DNA from: Firmicutes bacterium UBA6113
GTDB taxonomy: Bacteria > Bacillota > Clostridia > Tissierellales > Sedimentibacteraceae
DNA: 5,673 nucleotides
Assembly (NCBI GenBank): GCA_002422545.1
Contig: DIWF01000033.1
Coordinates: 1-5,673 of the forward strand
Reading direction: 5' to 3'
Position numbers and translations under genes: made by a program. The notes under the pieces were generated by a model. It had not been told where the DNA came from and ran no database searches. It saw only the letters and a list, made by a program, of their open reading frames with translations. Positions 1-5,638 of the stretch are shown one piece after another; the first letter of the stretch is position 1; each line of letters starts with the position of its first letter.

Positions 1-162
1 ATGATCTCTCTCCCACTATCTTCATCCGAAATATTTAATTTTATCACTGGGCATGATTATAGCATGTACCAGGAAAAAACAAAAGGGAAAATTACAAATG
101 TGACATATCATAATTATGAAAACGGATACCAATACATTTCGTCTGCTCCATGGGCAGAATAA
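1..162 (+). CDS. Possible C-terminal end of an upstream gene (unrecognised)
   Basis: The first reading frame is open from the left edge to a TAA at 160-162 and gives 53 residues ending in SSAPWAE. It opens with an ATG at base 1, but no upstream sequence is visible, so the true start may lie outside the window. The translation has mixed composition, with many Tyr, Asn, Gly and Thr, and looks plausible as the tail of a globular protein. I recognise no motif. An open frame of this length could also arise by chance in A+T-rich DNA. It ends about 30 bp before the -10 of the next promoter, and no U-rich terminator follows it. Treat it as a tentative partial gene. Confidence 0.35.
   Translation: MISLPLSSSEIFNFITGHDYSMYQEKTKGKITNVTYHNYENGYQYISSAPWAE
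142..158. repeat. Short inverted repeat upstream of the regulator promoter
   Basis: TCTGC at 142-146 is complementary to GCAGA at 154-158, around a 7-base centre containing CCATGG. No T-run follows on either strand, so it is not a typical intrinsic terminator. It lies inside the tentative upstream reading frame and about 13 bp before the weak -35 of the regulator promoter. It may be a protein-binding site or chance. Confidence 0.3.
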
Positions 163-170
163 CAAAATAC

Positions 171-198
171 TTACTATTTCTTAATAATATGCTATAAT
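171..198 (+). promoter_or_regulatory. Probable promoter of the GntR-family regulator gene
   Basis: A perfect TATAAT -10 at 193-198 is preceded by TG at 190-191, making an extended -10 (TGCTATAAT). The best -35 at the right distance is TTACTA at 171-176 with a 16-bp spacer. It matches TTGACA at only three positions, which an extended -10 can compensate. Transcription would start near 205, giving a leader of about 28 nt. No TGGTNNNACCA operator lies here, so direct autoregulation through that motif is not apparent. Confidence 0.6.
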
Positions 199-222
199 GA
201 TATAAACTAAAATATGATTGCC

Positions 223-228
223 GGGTGG
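223..228 (+). promoter_or_regulatory. Ribosome binding site deciding the regulator start
   Basis: GGGTGG ends 4 nt before the ATG at 233. It lies downstream of the alternative in-frame TTG at 218, so it cannot serve that codon. This favours the ATG, although the spacing is on the short side. Confidence 0.55.
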
Positions 229-232
229 TTTT

Positions 233-937
233 ATGGAAGAAAAAGCATTGCAGAAAAAATCCTATACAAAGGTTATAGATTATATTAAAAAACAAATTGT
301 AAACGGAGATTTAATAACCGGAGGAAAACTTCCATCAGAAAGAGAATTGTCTGATATTCTTGGCGTAAGCAGGAATTCTGTTAGGGAAGCCATCAGGATG
401 CTTGATTTCATGGGCATCATTTCAAGCCAGCAGGGAGCTGGAAATTATCTTACAGGCAATTTTGAAAACAACCTTGTGGAATCCATGTCCATGATGTTTA
501 TGCTTAATCAGATAACTTACCAGCAAATAAGCCAGTTGAGGCGCGCACTGGAACTGGAGGCGCTGATGATTGCCATTGACAATGTGACAGATAAAGAAAT
601 CGATGAATTTAAAAATATAATTTCCCAGCTTGAAAATCAAACAGAAGAATATAATGTGATTCTAGACAAGCAGCTTCACTACAACATTGCAGCAGCATCC
701 AGAAACACTTTGATAATAAATATACTAAAAGCTCTTTCGGAAGTGATGGATAAGTTCATTGCCGACTTGAGAAAGGAAATATTAAGCTCTGACTTAAGCA
801 AAGGGCATCTTCACGATGCACACGACAAAATGGTGAAGAGCCTTATAATCAAGGACAAAGCTCTTGCTTTTTCTGCAATAAACAAACATTTCGACTTGAT
901 TGACGAAGAGTTGGATAGAATGACAAAAAATATATAA
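233..937 (+). CDS. GntR/FadR-family transcriptional regulator (LctA/LldR-like)
   Basis: This is a 234-residue DNA-binding regulator, the usual length for the FadR (FCD) subfamily of GntR proteins. Residues about 10-75 form the winged helix: LPSERELSDILGVSRNSVREA (33-53) holds the recognition helix, and QQGAGNYL (66-73) is the wing. Residues about 95-225 are the all-helical FCD ligand domain. The expected metal/ligand residues are visible: Arg103, Asp145 and His149 (DKQLH), His197 and His219, the last two 22 residues apart. FCD regulators usually sense small carboxylic acids and often repress their target operon until the acid binds. The etf-dehydrogenase operon begins 210 bp downstream on the same strand and carries two operators of the type this family reads, so it is the likely target. 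This position matches lctA of the A. woodii lactate locus. The ATG at 233 is preferred over the TTG at 218 because of the ribosome binding site. The ligand (lactate, glycolate or another hydroxyacid) is inferred from context only. Confidence 0.9.
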   Translation: MEEKALQKKSYTKVIDYIKKQIVNGDLITGGKLPSERELSDILGVSRNSVREAIRMLDFMGIISSQQGAGNYLTGNFENNLVESMSMMFMLNQITYQQISQLRRALELEALMIAIDNVTDKEIDEFKNIISQLENQTEEYNVILDKQLHYNIAAASRNTLIINILKALSEVMDKFIADLRKEILSSDLSKGHLHDAHDKMVKSLIIKDKALAFSAINKHFDLIDEELDRMTKNI

Positions 938-990
938 ATCGAAAGCAAAAAAGATTTTTTTAAATATCAATGTTAAAAAAATGACTATTG

Positions 991-1019
991 TTGACAGTGA
1001 TAACATTTGCAGATATACT
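991..1019 (+). promoter_or_regulatory. Strong sigma-A-type promoter of the etfBA-dehydrogenase-lrgAB operon
   Basis: A perfect TTGACA -35 (991-996), a 17-bp spacer and a TATACT -10 (1014-1019) predict a start site near 1026. Upstream are A/T tracts at 947-952, 955-961 and 975-981. The last falls where an UP element would sit, and could raise promoter strength or bend the DNA. The predicted start lies at the edge of the first operator copy (1027-1043), so a bound regulator should block initiation or promoter escape. The untranslated leader would be about 122 nt. Confidence 0.8.
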
Positions 1020-1026
1020 AATAAAG

Positions 1027-1043
1027 TAAGTGGTACTACCAGT
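1027..1043 (+). promoter_or_regulatory. GntR/FadR-type operator, copy 1
   Basis: TAAGTGGTACTACCAGT contains TGGTACTACCA (1031-1041), a perfect match to TGGTNNNACCA, the palindrome recognised by FadR-subfamily proteins such as LldR, PdhR and GlcC. It begins at about +1 of the predicted transcript. An identical 17-bp copy lies 50 bp downstream. The likely ligand is the regulator encoded just upstream. Confidence 0.8.
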
Positions 1044-1046
1044 TAA

Positions 1047-1066
1047 AAAGATGCGCATGCATTTTT
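1047..1066 (+). other. Weak leader hairpin followed by a T-rich tract
   Basis: AAAGATGC (1047-1054) can pair with GCATTTTT (1059-1066) around a GCAT tetraloop, giving 8 pairs including one G-U. An A and five T (1067-1072) follow. The layout resembles a weak intrinsic terminator or attenuator between the two operators. Only two pairs are G-C and the stem is short, so stability is doubtful. The sequence also contains the self-complementary ATGCGCAT (1051-1058). Confidence 0.25.
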
Positions 1067-1076
1067 ATTTTTACCA

Positions 1077-1093
1077 TAAGTGGTACTACCAGT
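1077..1093 (+). promoter_or_regulatory. GntR/FadR-type operator, copy 2
   Basis: This is an exact 17-bp repeat of the first operator, with core TGGTACTACCA at 1081-1091, centred about +59 of the predicted transcript. The 50-bp offset is close to five helical turns, so two bound dimers would face roughly the same side of the DNA and could cooperate or form a roadblock. It ends 54 bp before the etfB start codon. Confidence 0.8.
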
Positions 1094-1136
1094 ATAGTGA
1101 AAACGAAATTATTAGCTAATGCATTCAGAAAGGGAA

Positions 1137-1140
1137 AAGG
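1137..1140 (+). promoter_or_regulatory. Ribosome binding site deciding the etfB start
   Basis: AAGG (within AAAAGG, 1135-1140) ends 7 nt before the ATG at 1148. The alternative in-frame GTG at 1097 has no purine-rich site before it and lies almost on the second operator. The ATG also gives the standard EtfB N-terminus MNILVCIKQVP. Confidence 0.65.
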
Positions 1141-1147
1141 TAAACAT

Positions 1148-1936
1148 ATGAACATTTTGGTTTGCATCAAACAAGTTCCTGAAACCAACAAAGTTGAAGT
1201 AGATCCGGTTACAGGAGTATTAAAAAGAAACGGCGTAGATTCAAAAATGAATCCCTATGACTTATATGCCATTGAAACGGCATTGAGGGTGAGAGAAAAA
1301 ACAGGCGGAACTATTACTGTAATAACCATGGGACCTCCACAGGCAGCAGGTGTAATAAGAGAAGCATTTGCAATGGGTGCTGATGAAGGTGTGCTCATTT
1401 CCGATAGAAAATTCGGCGGAGCTGACGTTCTTGCAACAAGCTACACACTTGCCCAGGGAATCAAGAAAATCGGAGATTTTGAACTGATTCTCTGCGGCAA
1501 ACAGACTACTGACGGAGATACTGCACAGGTTGGACCTGAAGTTTCCGAGTGGCTGAACATGCCAAGCGTTTCAAATGTATGTAAAATTATAGATGTTGAA
1601 GAAAGCTCTATTTCGGTGGAAATGGATATGACAGATGACATAGAAATTGCCAAAGTTGAATATCCATGTCTCTTAGCAGTAGACAAAGATATTTTCATGC
1701 CTAGACTGCCTTCATACACAAGAAAAATAAGCACAAAAGACAAAGAAATTACTGTTTTAAGCCTTGATGACATGGAAGACAAGGATGAAAAACACTATGG
1801 CCTAAATGGTTCTCCAACTCAGGTTCAGCGCATATTTCCTCCTTCTGTGAATGCACACAGGGAAATGTGGGCAGGATCAAACTCAGAGCTTACAGCTCAG
1901 CTGTTAAATAAATTGAAAGAATTGAAATTCGCATAG
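1148..1936 (+). CDS. etfB: Electron transfer flavoprotein beta subunit, bifurcating type (LctB-like)
   Basis: The product is a cytoplasmic 262-residue protein, the normal EtfB length. With EtfA it forms the flavoprotein that passes electrons between NAD(H), ferredoxin and the partner dehydrogenase. Family landmarks in order are MNILVCIKQVP (1-11), NPYD (35-38), GPPQA (62-66), AMGADEGVLISDR (75-87), GGADVLATSYTLA (90-102) and DGDTAQVGPE (122-131). The DGDTAQVGP loop is characteristic of Etfs that bind a second FAD in the beta subunit. Respiratory Etfs of the mitochondrial type, which bind AMP there, differ at this loop. This supports bifurcating or confurcating chemistry, though the call is by motif only. 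The C-terminal arm (about 230-262) is the part that normally wraps EtfA. It is the first gene of the predicted operon and ends 9 bp before etfA. It corresponds to lctB of A. woodii by order and sequence type. Confidence 0.93.
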   Translation: MNILVCIKQVPETNKVEVDPVTGVLKRNGVDSKMNPYDLYAIETALRVREKTGGTITVITMGPPQAAGVIREAFAMGADEGVLISDRKFGGADVLATSYTLAQGIKKIGDFELILCGKQTTDGDTAQVGPEVSEWLNMPSVSNVCKIIDVEESSISVEMDMTDDIEIAKVEYPCLLAVDKDIFMPRLPSYTRKISTKDKEITVLSLDDMEDKDEKHYGLNGSPTQVQRIFPPSVNAHREMWAGSNSELTAQLLNKLKELKFA

Positions 1937-1945
1937 GAGGCAGTC

Positions 1946-3136
1946 ATGGCAAAATTAGTTGTTAATCAATCAAAAGTAGGCAACATGCAAGAACTCATAA
2001 GCGTATGCCCCTTTGGAGCGCTGGAAGAAATAAACAGTGAACTTCAGATAAATGCTGCATGCAAAATGTGCAAGCTTTGCGTTAAAAAAGGACCTGCCGG
2101 AGCAATAGAATATGTGGAAGAAAAAAAGGAAGAAGTAGACAAGAGTCTGTGGAAGGGAGTTGCAGTCTATGTTGATCACATTGACGGTAACATTCATCCT
2201 GTAACTTATGAACTAATAGGAAAAGCAAAGGAACTTGCTGGAAAAATAAATCATCCTGTTTATGCGGTAATGGTGGGCAGCGGCATTTCTAAACAATGTC
2301 ATGAAATTCTTCATTACGGCGTTGACAGAGTGTTCGTATATGATGATGAAAAGCTTGACAGATTTAAAATTGAACCATACACTGCAGTGTTTGAAGATTT
2401 TGTAAAAAATATCATGCCTACTGCCATATTGGTTGGAGCAACACCTGTTGGAAGACAGCTGGCTCCAAGACTTGCTGCAAGACTGAAAACAGGTCTTACG
2501 GCTGACTGTACGAAACTTGAAATCAATGAAAACACAGATTTGGTACAAATACGTCCAGCTTTTGGTGGAAACATCATGGCACAGATACTCACCCCCAACA
2601 ACAGACCCCAGATGGCCACAGTTAGATACAAGGTTATGGATGCTCCAAAAAGAAACCATGATGAGAGTGGAGAAATAATTCAGTGCAGCATTGATGCAGA
2701 AAAATTAAACTGCAAGGTTGAAGTAATGGACATAATACCAAAAGAAAAGGAACAGTTCATTGAAGCAGCTGATGTGTTGGTTGTCGCAGGAAGAGGAGTC
2801 AAAAAAGAAGAAGACCTTGCAATGATAAAGGAACTTGCAGATCTTTTGGGAGGCCAGATGGCATGCACAAGACCTATGTCTGAAGCAGGATGGGTTGAAG
2901 CAAAACGTCAGGTGGGACTTAGCGGAAGAACAGTAAGACCAAAGCTCATAATAACCTGCGGTGTATCGGGAGCAATTCAGTTTGTTGCAGGCATGAACAA
3001 TTCAGAACAGATAATAGCAATAAACAAAGATGAACATGCACCTATTTTCAAGACTGCCCATTACGTCCTGGTAGGAGATTTGTATGAAATTATTCCTAAC
3101 TTAATAGAACAAATAAAAGCAGGCAGGGAGGCATAA
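1946..3136 (+). CDS. etfA: Electron transfer flavoprotein alpha subunit with N-terminal ferredoxin-like domain (LctC-like)
   Basis: At 396 residues this is about 70 longer than a plain EtfA. The extra N-terminus (1-60) is a reduced ferredoxin fold: Cys21 in CPFGA plus Cys39, Cys42 and Cys45 in CKMCKLCVKKGP, enough for one [4Fe-4S] cluster that could accept electrons from ferredoxin. The Etf alpha domain starts near 70. It shows TGLTADCT (182-189), RPQMATVR (220-227) and, in the FAD-binding C-terminal domain, GRG, CTRP with Arg309, QVGLSGRTVRP (322-332) and GVSGAIQF (339-346). The last motif has Phe346 where many EtfA proteins have His. With EtfB and the next gene's product it should form the confurcating dehydrogenase complex: hydroxyacid plus reduced ferredoxin plus NAD+. 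A strong AGGAGG (1935-1940) overlaps the etfB stop and sits 5 nt before the ATG, so the two subunits are probably translated together. It corresponds to lctC. Confidence 0.93.
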   Translation: MAKLVVNQSKVGNMQELISVCPFGALEEINSELQINAACKMCKLCVKKGPAGAIEYVEEKKEEVDKSLWKGVAVYVDHIDGNIHPVTYELIGKAKELAGKINHPVYAVMVGSGISKQCHEILHYGVDRVFVYDDEKLDRFKIEPYTAVFEDFVKNIMPTAILVGATPVGRQLAPRLAARLKTGLTADCTKLEINENTDLVQIRPAFGGNIMAQILTPNNRPQMATVRYKVMDAPKRNHDESGEIIQCSIDAEKLNCKVEVMDIIPKEKEQFIEAADVLVVAGRGVKKEEDLAMIKELADLLGGQMACTRPMSEAGWVEAKRQVGLSGRTVRPKLIITCGVSGAIQFVAGMNNSEQIIAINKDEHAPIFKTAHYVLVGDLYEIIPNLIEQIKAGREA

Positions 3137-3137
3137 A

Positions 3138-4541
3138 ATGAACTACAAAAAACTGGACAATGAAGATTTAAAATATATAATAGATTTAGTAAAAGATGCA
3201 GACAGAGTGCTTTACGGAGAAAATATAAACGAAGAGTACAGCCACGATGAACTGAGCGACACAACAAGCTATCCTGATGTTGTTGTAAAGGTAACTTCAA
3301 CCCAAGAAGTTTCTGAAATAATGAAATATGCATATGAAAACAACATCCCTGTTACACCGAGAGGATCGGGAACAGGACTTGTGGGAGCTTCAGTTGCAAT
3401 AGAGCACGGAATTATGATAGACACAAGTTTGATGAACCACTTTCTTGAACTTGACGAAGAAAACCTAACTCTCACAGTCGAACCCGGTGTGCTTTTGATG
3501 GAAATTTCAGCTTATGTGGAAGAAAGAGATTTGTTCTATCCTCCTGATCCGGGCGAAAAGTCTGCGACCATAGGCGGAAACATCAGCACAAACGCAGGCG
3601 GAATGAGAGCCGTAAAATACGGTGTTACAAGAGATTATGTAAGAGGTCTTGAAGTTGTTCTTCCTGACGGCAGAATTGTCGAATTCGGCGGCAAGGTTGT
3701 AAAAAACAGCACAGGATACGCCATGAAGGATCTCATGGTTGGTTCTGAAGGAACTCTTGGAATAATCACAAAGGCGATTTTAAAGCTGATTCCTCTCCCA
3801 AAGAAAGCAATAAGCCTGTTGATTCCGTTCCCAACATTGGAGCAGGCAATAGGAACAGTTCCGTTGATAGTAAAATCAAAATCAATACCTACAGCTATTG
3901 AATTCATGCAAAGAGAAGTAATAATAGATGCTGAACAGTACCTTGGAAAGAAATTTCCGGACAACAGCTCTGATGCATACCTGCTATTGAAGTTTGACGG
4001 CAACTCAACTGAAGAAATTGAAAGAGCCTATGACAGTGTTGCAAAAATTTGTCAGGAGCAGGGAGCCATAGATATTCTCATATCAGACACAACTGAAAGA
4101 GAAGAATCCATATGGAAAGCAAGAGGAGCATTCCTTGAAGCAATCAAGGGCTCAACAACATACATGGATGAAGTAGACGTTGTTGTTCCAAGAAGCTCGG
4201 TAAATGAAATGGTTGAATATATCCACAACCTTTACAAGGAAGTGAACATCCGCATAAAAAGCTTTGGTCACGCCGGAGACGGCAACCTTCATGCATATGT
4301 GCTGAAGGATGATTTAAGCGAAGAAGAATGGGAAAAGCGTATGACACTGGCCATGGACAAAATATACAACAAGGCAAAGGAACTTGAAGGACAGGTTTCA
4401 GGGGAGCACGGAATAGGATACGCAAAGAAATCATACCTGATGCAGTCACTAGATCCAGCCCATGTTGAGCTCATGCTTGGTATCAAAAAAGCATTTGACC
4501 CAAAAAATATTTTGAATCCGCACAAGGTCTGCCAACTTTAA
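3138..4541 (+). CDS. FAD-linked 2-hydroxyacid dehydrogenase (GlcD/LctD family; D-lactate or glycolate)
   Basis: The product is a cytoplasmic flavoenzyme of 467 residues, the usual size for GlcD/LctD proteins. It oxidises a 2-hydroxyacid to the 2-oxoacid and hands electrons to Etf. The PCMH-type FAD domain spans about 40-220: TPRGSGTGLVG (73-83), PPDPG (135-139), SATIGGNISTNAGG (142-155) and STGYAMKDLMVGSEGTLGIIT (191-211). The FAD-oxidase C-terminal domain follows (about 225-465), with GHAGDGNLH (377-385) and GEHGIG (422-427). His378, His385 and Glu423 match the metal site known from D-2-hydroxyglutarate dehydrogenases. There is no signal peptide or membrane segment. The start is set by AGGGAGG (3125-3131) 6 nt before the ATG, only 1 bp after etfA. 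The order etfB-etfA-dehydrogenase equals A. woodii lctBCD, so D-lactate is the first guess. Glycolate or another D-2-hydroxyacid is possible, since this family is not resolved by motif and no racemase lies nearby. Confidence 0.9.
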   Translation: MNYKKLDNEDLKYIIDLVKDADRVLYGENINEEYSHDELSDTTSYPDVVVKVTSTQEVSEIMKYAYENNIPVTPRGSGTGLVGASVAIEHGIMIDTSLMNHFLELDEENLTLTVEPGVLLMEISAYVEERDLFYPPDPGEKSATIGGNISTNAGGMRAVKYGVTRDYVRGLEVVLPDGRIVEFGGKVVKNSTGYAMKDLMVGSEGTLGIITKAILKLIPLPKKAISLLIPFPTLEQAIGTVPLIVKSKSIPTAIEFMQREVIIDAEQYLGKKFPDNSSDAYLLLKFDGNSTEEIERAYDSVAKICQEQGAIDILISDTTEREESIWKARGAFLEAIKGSTTYMDEVDVVVPRSSVNEMVEYIHNLYKEVNIRIKSFGHAGDGNLHAYVLKDDLSEEEWEKRMTLAMDKIYNKAKELEGQVSGEHGIGYAKKSYLMQSLDPAHVELMLGIKKAFDPKNILNPHKVCQL

Positions 4542-4554
4542 AAAGTCAAATATT

Positions 4555-4560
4555 AAGAGG
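4555..4560 (+). promoter_or_regulatory. Ribosome binding site deciding the lrgA start
   Basis: AAGAGG ends 7 nt before the ATG at 4568 and only 4 nt before the adjacent in-frame TTG at 4565. The spacing and the standard codon favour the ATG. Confidence 0.6.
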
Positions 4561-4567
4561 TTAATTG

Positions 4568-4927
4568 ATGAAATACATCTATCAGATAGTCATAATATTC
4601 ATAATTACTTTTATAGGTGAAGTTTTGTACAAATTTATACCACTGCCCATACCGGCAAGTATTTATGGGCTGGTTATAATGCTTATATGTCTGAAAGCAA
4701 AAATAATAAAACTGGACCAGGTTAAGGGAGCAGGAGGTTTTCTTCTGGAAACCATGCCTATAATGTTCATTCCTGCTGCAGTTGGTCTTATTACTGTTTG
4801 GAAGGATGTTACAAATATTATATTGCCTATAGTAATAATTGTTGTTTTGTCCACAGTGCTTGTAATGGCAGCAACAGGAAGAACAACACAGTTTATACTT
4901 CGCAGGAACAGGGGTGAGAAACAATGA
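4568..4927 (+). CDS. lrgA: LrgA/CidA-family membrane protein (small subunit of an LrgAB-type transporter)
   Basis: This 119-residue protein has four hydrophobic segments (about 4-24, 28-43, 58-78 and 82-102) and a basic C-terminal tail with RRNRGEK, the normal layout of LrgA/CidA. The family motifs IPLPIPASIYG (24-34) and MPIMFIPAAVGLI (63-75) are clear. The family was named for holin/antiholin-like effects on autolysis, but LrgAB-type pairs are now tied to pyruvate transport in Bacillus (PftAB) and Streptococcus. The gene begins 26 bp after the dehydrogenase stop with no visible terminator or promoter, and its last four bases overlap the start of lrgB. Co-transcription with a hydroxyacid dehydrogenase argues for a transport role here rather than cell lysis. 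That role is inference; the family assignment is firm. Confidence 0.9.
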   Translation: MKYIYQIVIIFIITFIGEVLYKFIPLPIPASIYGLVIMLICLKAKIIKLDQVKGAGGFLLETMPIMFIPAAVGLITVWKDVTNIILPIVIIVVLSTVLVMAATGRTTQFILRRNRGEKQ

Positions 4928-5616
4928 AAGAGGTAATTGGAAATTCAGTATATTTTGGTGCGGCTCTCTGCCTTTTATCATACATCGCCGGCATATGGAT
5001 CAAGAAGAAATTGAAGTGGGCGATACTAAACCCGCTTCTGGTATCCATAGTAATTGTAATTGCTGTGCTAGTGATATTCAACATCGATTATGAGAGTTTC
5101 AACAACGGGGGAAAGTACGTGAGTTATTTCCTGACTCCTGCAACAGTTTGTCTGGCTATACCTTTGTATCAGCAGCTTGAACTGCTTAACAAAAACTTTA
5201 AGGCAATCATGGTGGGAATTTTAACAGGAGTTATGACAAGTCTTTTCACTATCCTGATTATGTCACTTTTGTTCAAGCTGAACCATGAACAATATGTTAC
5301 TATTCTGCCGAAATCAATAACAACAGCAATTGGTATTGCTGTGTCGACGGAGTTGGGCGGAATCAAGACAATAACTGTGGCAGCAATTGTTATGACGGGA
5401 ATACTGGGAAATGTTATAGGAGAGAGTGTGTGCAGGTTGTTTAAAATAACAGACCCAATTGCAGTGGGATTATCTTTTGGAACATCTTCACATGCCATTG
5501 GTACTTCAAGGGCTCTGGAACTGGGAGAAGTCCAAGGAGCTATGAGCAGTTTGTCAATTGCCATATCAGGCCTGTTGACGGTTGTGCTGGCGCCGGTCTT
5601 TGCAAGCTTTTTATAA
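4924..5616 (+). CDS. lrgB: LrgB-family membrane protein (large subunit of an LrgAB-type transporter)
   Basis: The product is a 230-residue polytopic membrane protein of typical LrgB length, with several hydrophobic segments from residue 8 to the C-terminus. Family motifs are NPLL (36-39), LTPATVCLAIPLY (70-82), PKSITTAIGIAVS (129-141) and the long signature GTSSHAIGTSRALELGEVQG (186-205) followed by AMSSLS. Its ATG overlaps the lrgA stop as ATGA, and AGGGGTGA (4910-4917) sits 6 nt upstream, so the pair is probably translationally coupled in near-equal amounts. The plant plastid glycolate/glycerate carrier PLGG1 is an LrgA-LrgB fusion relative, which makes a small hydroxyacid or its oxoacid product a sensible substrate. 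It is the last gene of the predicted operon. The direction of transport and the substrate cannot be read from the sequence. Confidence 0.92.
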   Translation: MKEVIGNSVYFGAALCLLSYIAGIWIKKKLKWAILNPLLVSIVIVIAVLVIFNIDYESFNNGGKYVSYFLTPATVCLAIPLYQQLELLNKNFKAIMVGILTGVMTSLFTILIMSLLFKLNHEQYVTILPKSITTAIGIAVSTELGGIKTITVAAIVMTGILGNVIGESVCRLFKITDPIAVGLSFGTSSHAIGTSRALELGEVQGAMSSLSIAISGLLTVVLAPVFASFL

Positions 5617-5638
5617 CCTTCTTATTTAATAAGGAAGG
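5617..5638 (+). terminator. Imperfect hairpin just after lrgB, possible transcript end
   Basis: CCTT (5617-5620) plus CTTAT (5621-5625) can pair with ATAAG (5629-5633) plus AAGG (5635-5638), leaving a bulged G at 5634 and a TTA loop. It starts directly after the lrgB stop, as an operon terminator would, but no T-run follows on either strand. It is therefore not a classical intrinsic terminator. It could protect the 3' end, or the real terminator may lie beyond the window. Confidence 0.3.

Noticed and set aside
61..131. ACCA half-sites (68-71, 128-131) as possible regulator operators for autoregulation
   Set aside because: Neither has a TGGT-like half at the required 3-base spacing, so no TGGTNNNACCA site exists upstream of the regulator gene.
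92..295. Minus-strand open frame overlapping the regulator start
   Set aside because: It covers the regulator's promoter, ribosome binding site and first codons, has a Phe/Tyr/Ile-rich composition typical of antisense A+T-rich DNA, and shows no recognisable motif.
947..961. A-run then T-run after the regulator stop, considered as a terminator
   Set aside because: A6-GA-T7 would need a two-base loop and has no G-C pairs, so it cannot form a stable hairpin; it is better read as A/T tracts upstream of the promoter.
1111..1120. Perfect 10-bp palindrome ATTAGCTAAT in the etfB leader
   Set aside because: It is short, A+T-rich and single-copy, with no match to the regulator's TGGTNNNACCA motif; chance is a sufficient explanation.
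2213..2659. 148-residue minus-strand open frame inside etfA
   Set aside because: It is fully antisense to a strongly supported EtfA coding region and resembles no known family; its composition (Ser/Cys/His/Phe-rich) is that of a shadow frame.
4553..4981. 142-residue minus-strand open frame across lrgA
   Set aside because: It is antisense to lrgA and the start of lrgB, both of which carry clear family motifs; its Tyr/Asn/Cys-rich translation is a by-product of Ile/Val-rich membrane coding on the + strand.
4568..5616. lrgAB as a holin/antiholin lysis-control pair
   Set aside because: No lysis, murein hydrolase or LytSR-type two-component gene is in the window, and the pair sits in a hydroxyacid oxidation operon, so a transport role explains the context better; this remains unproven.
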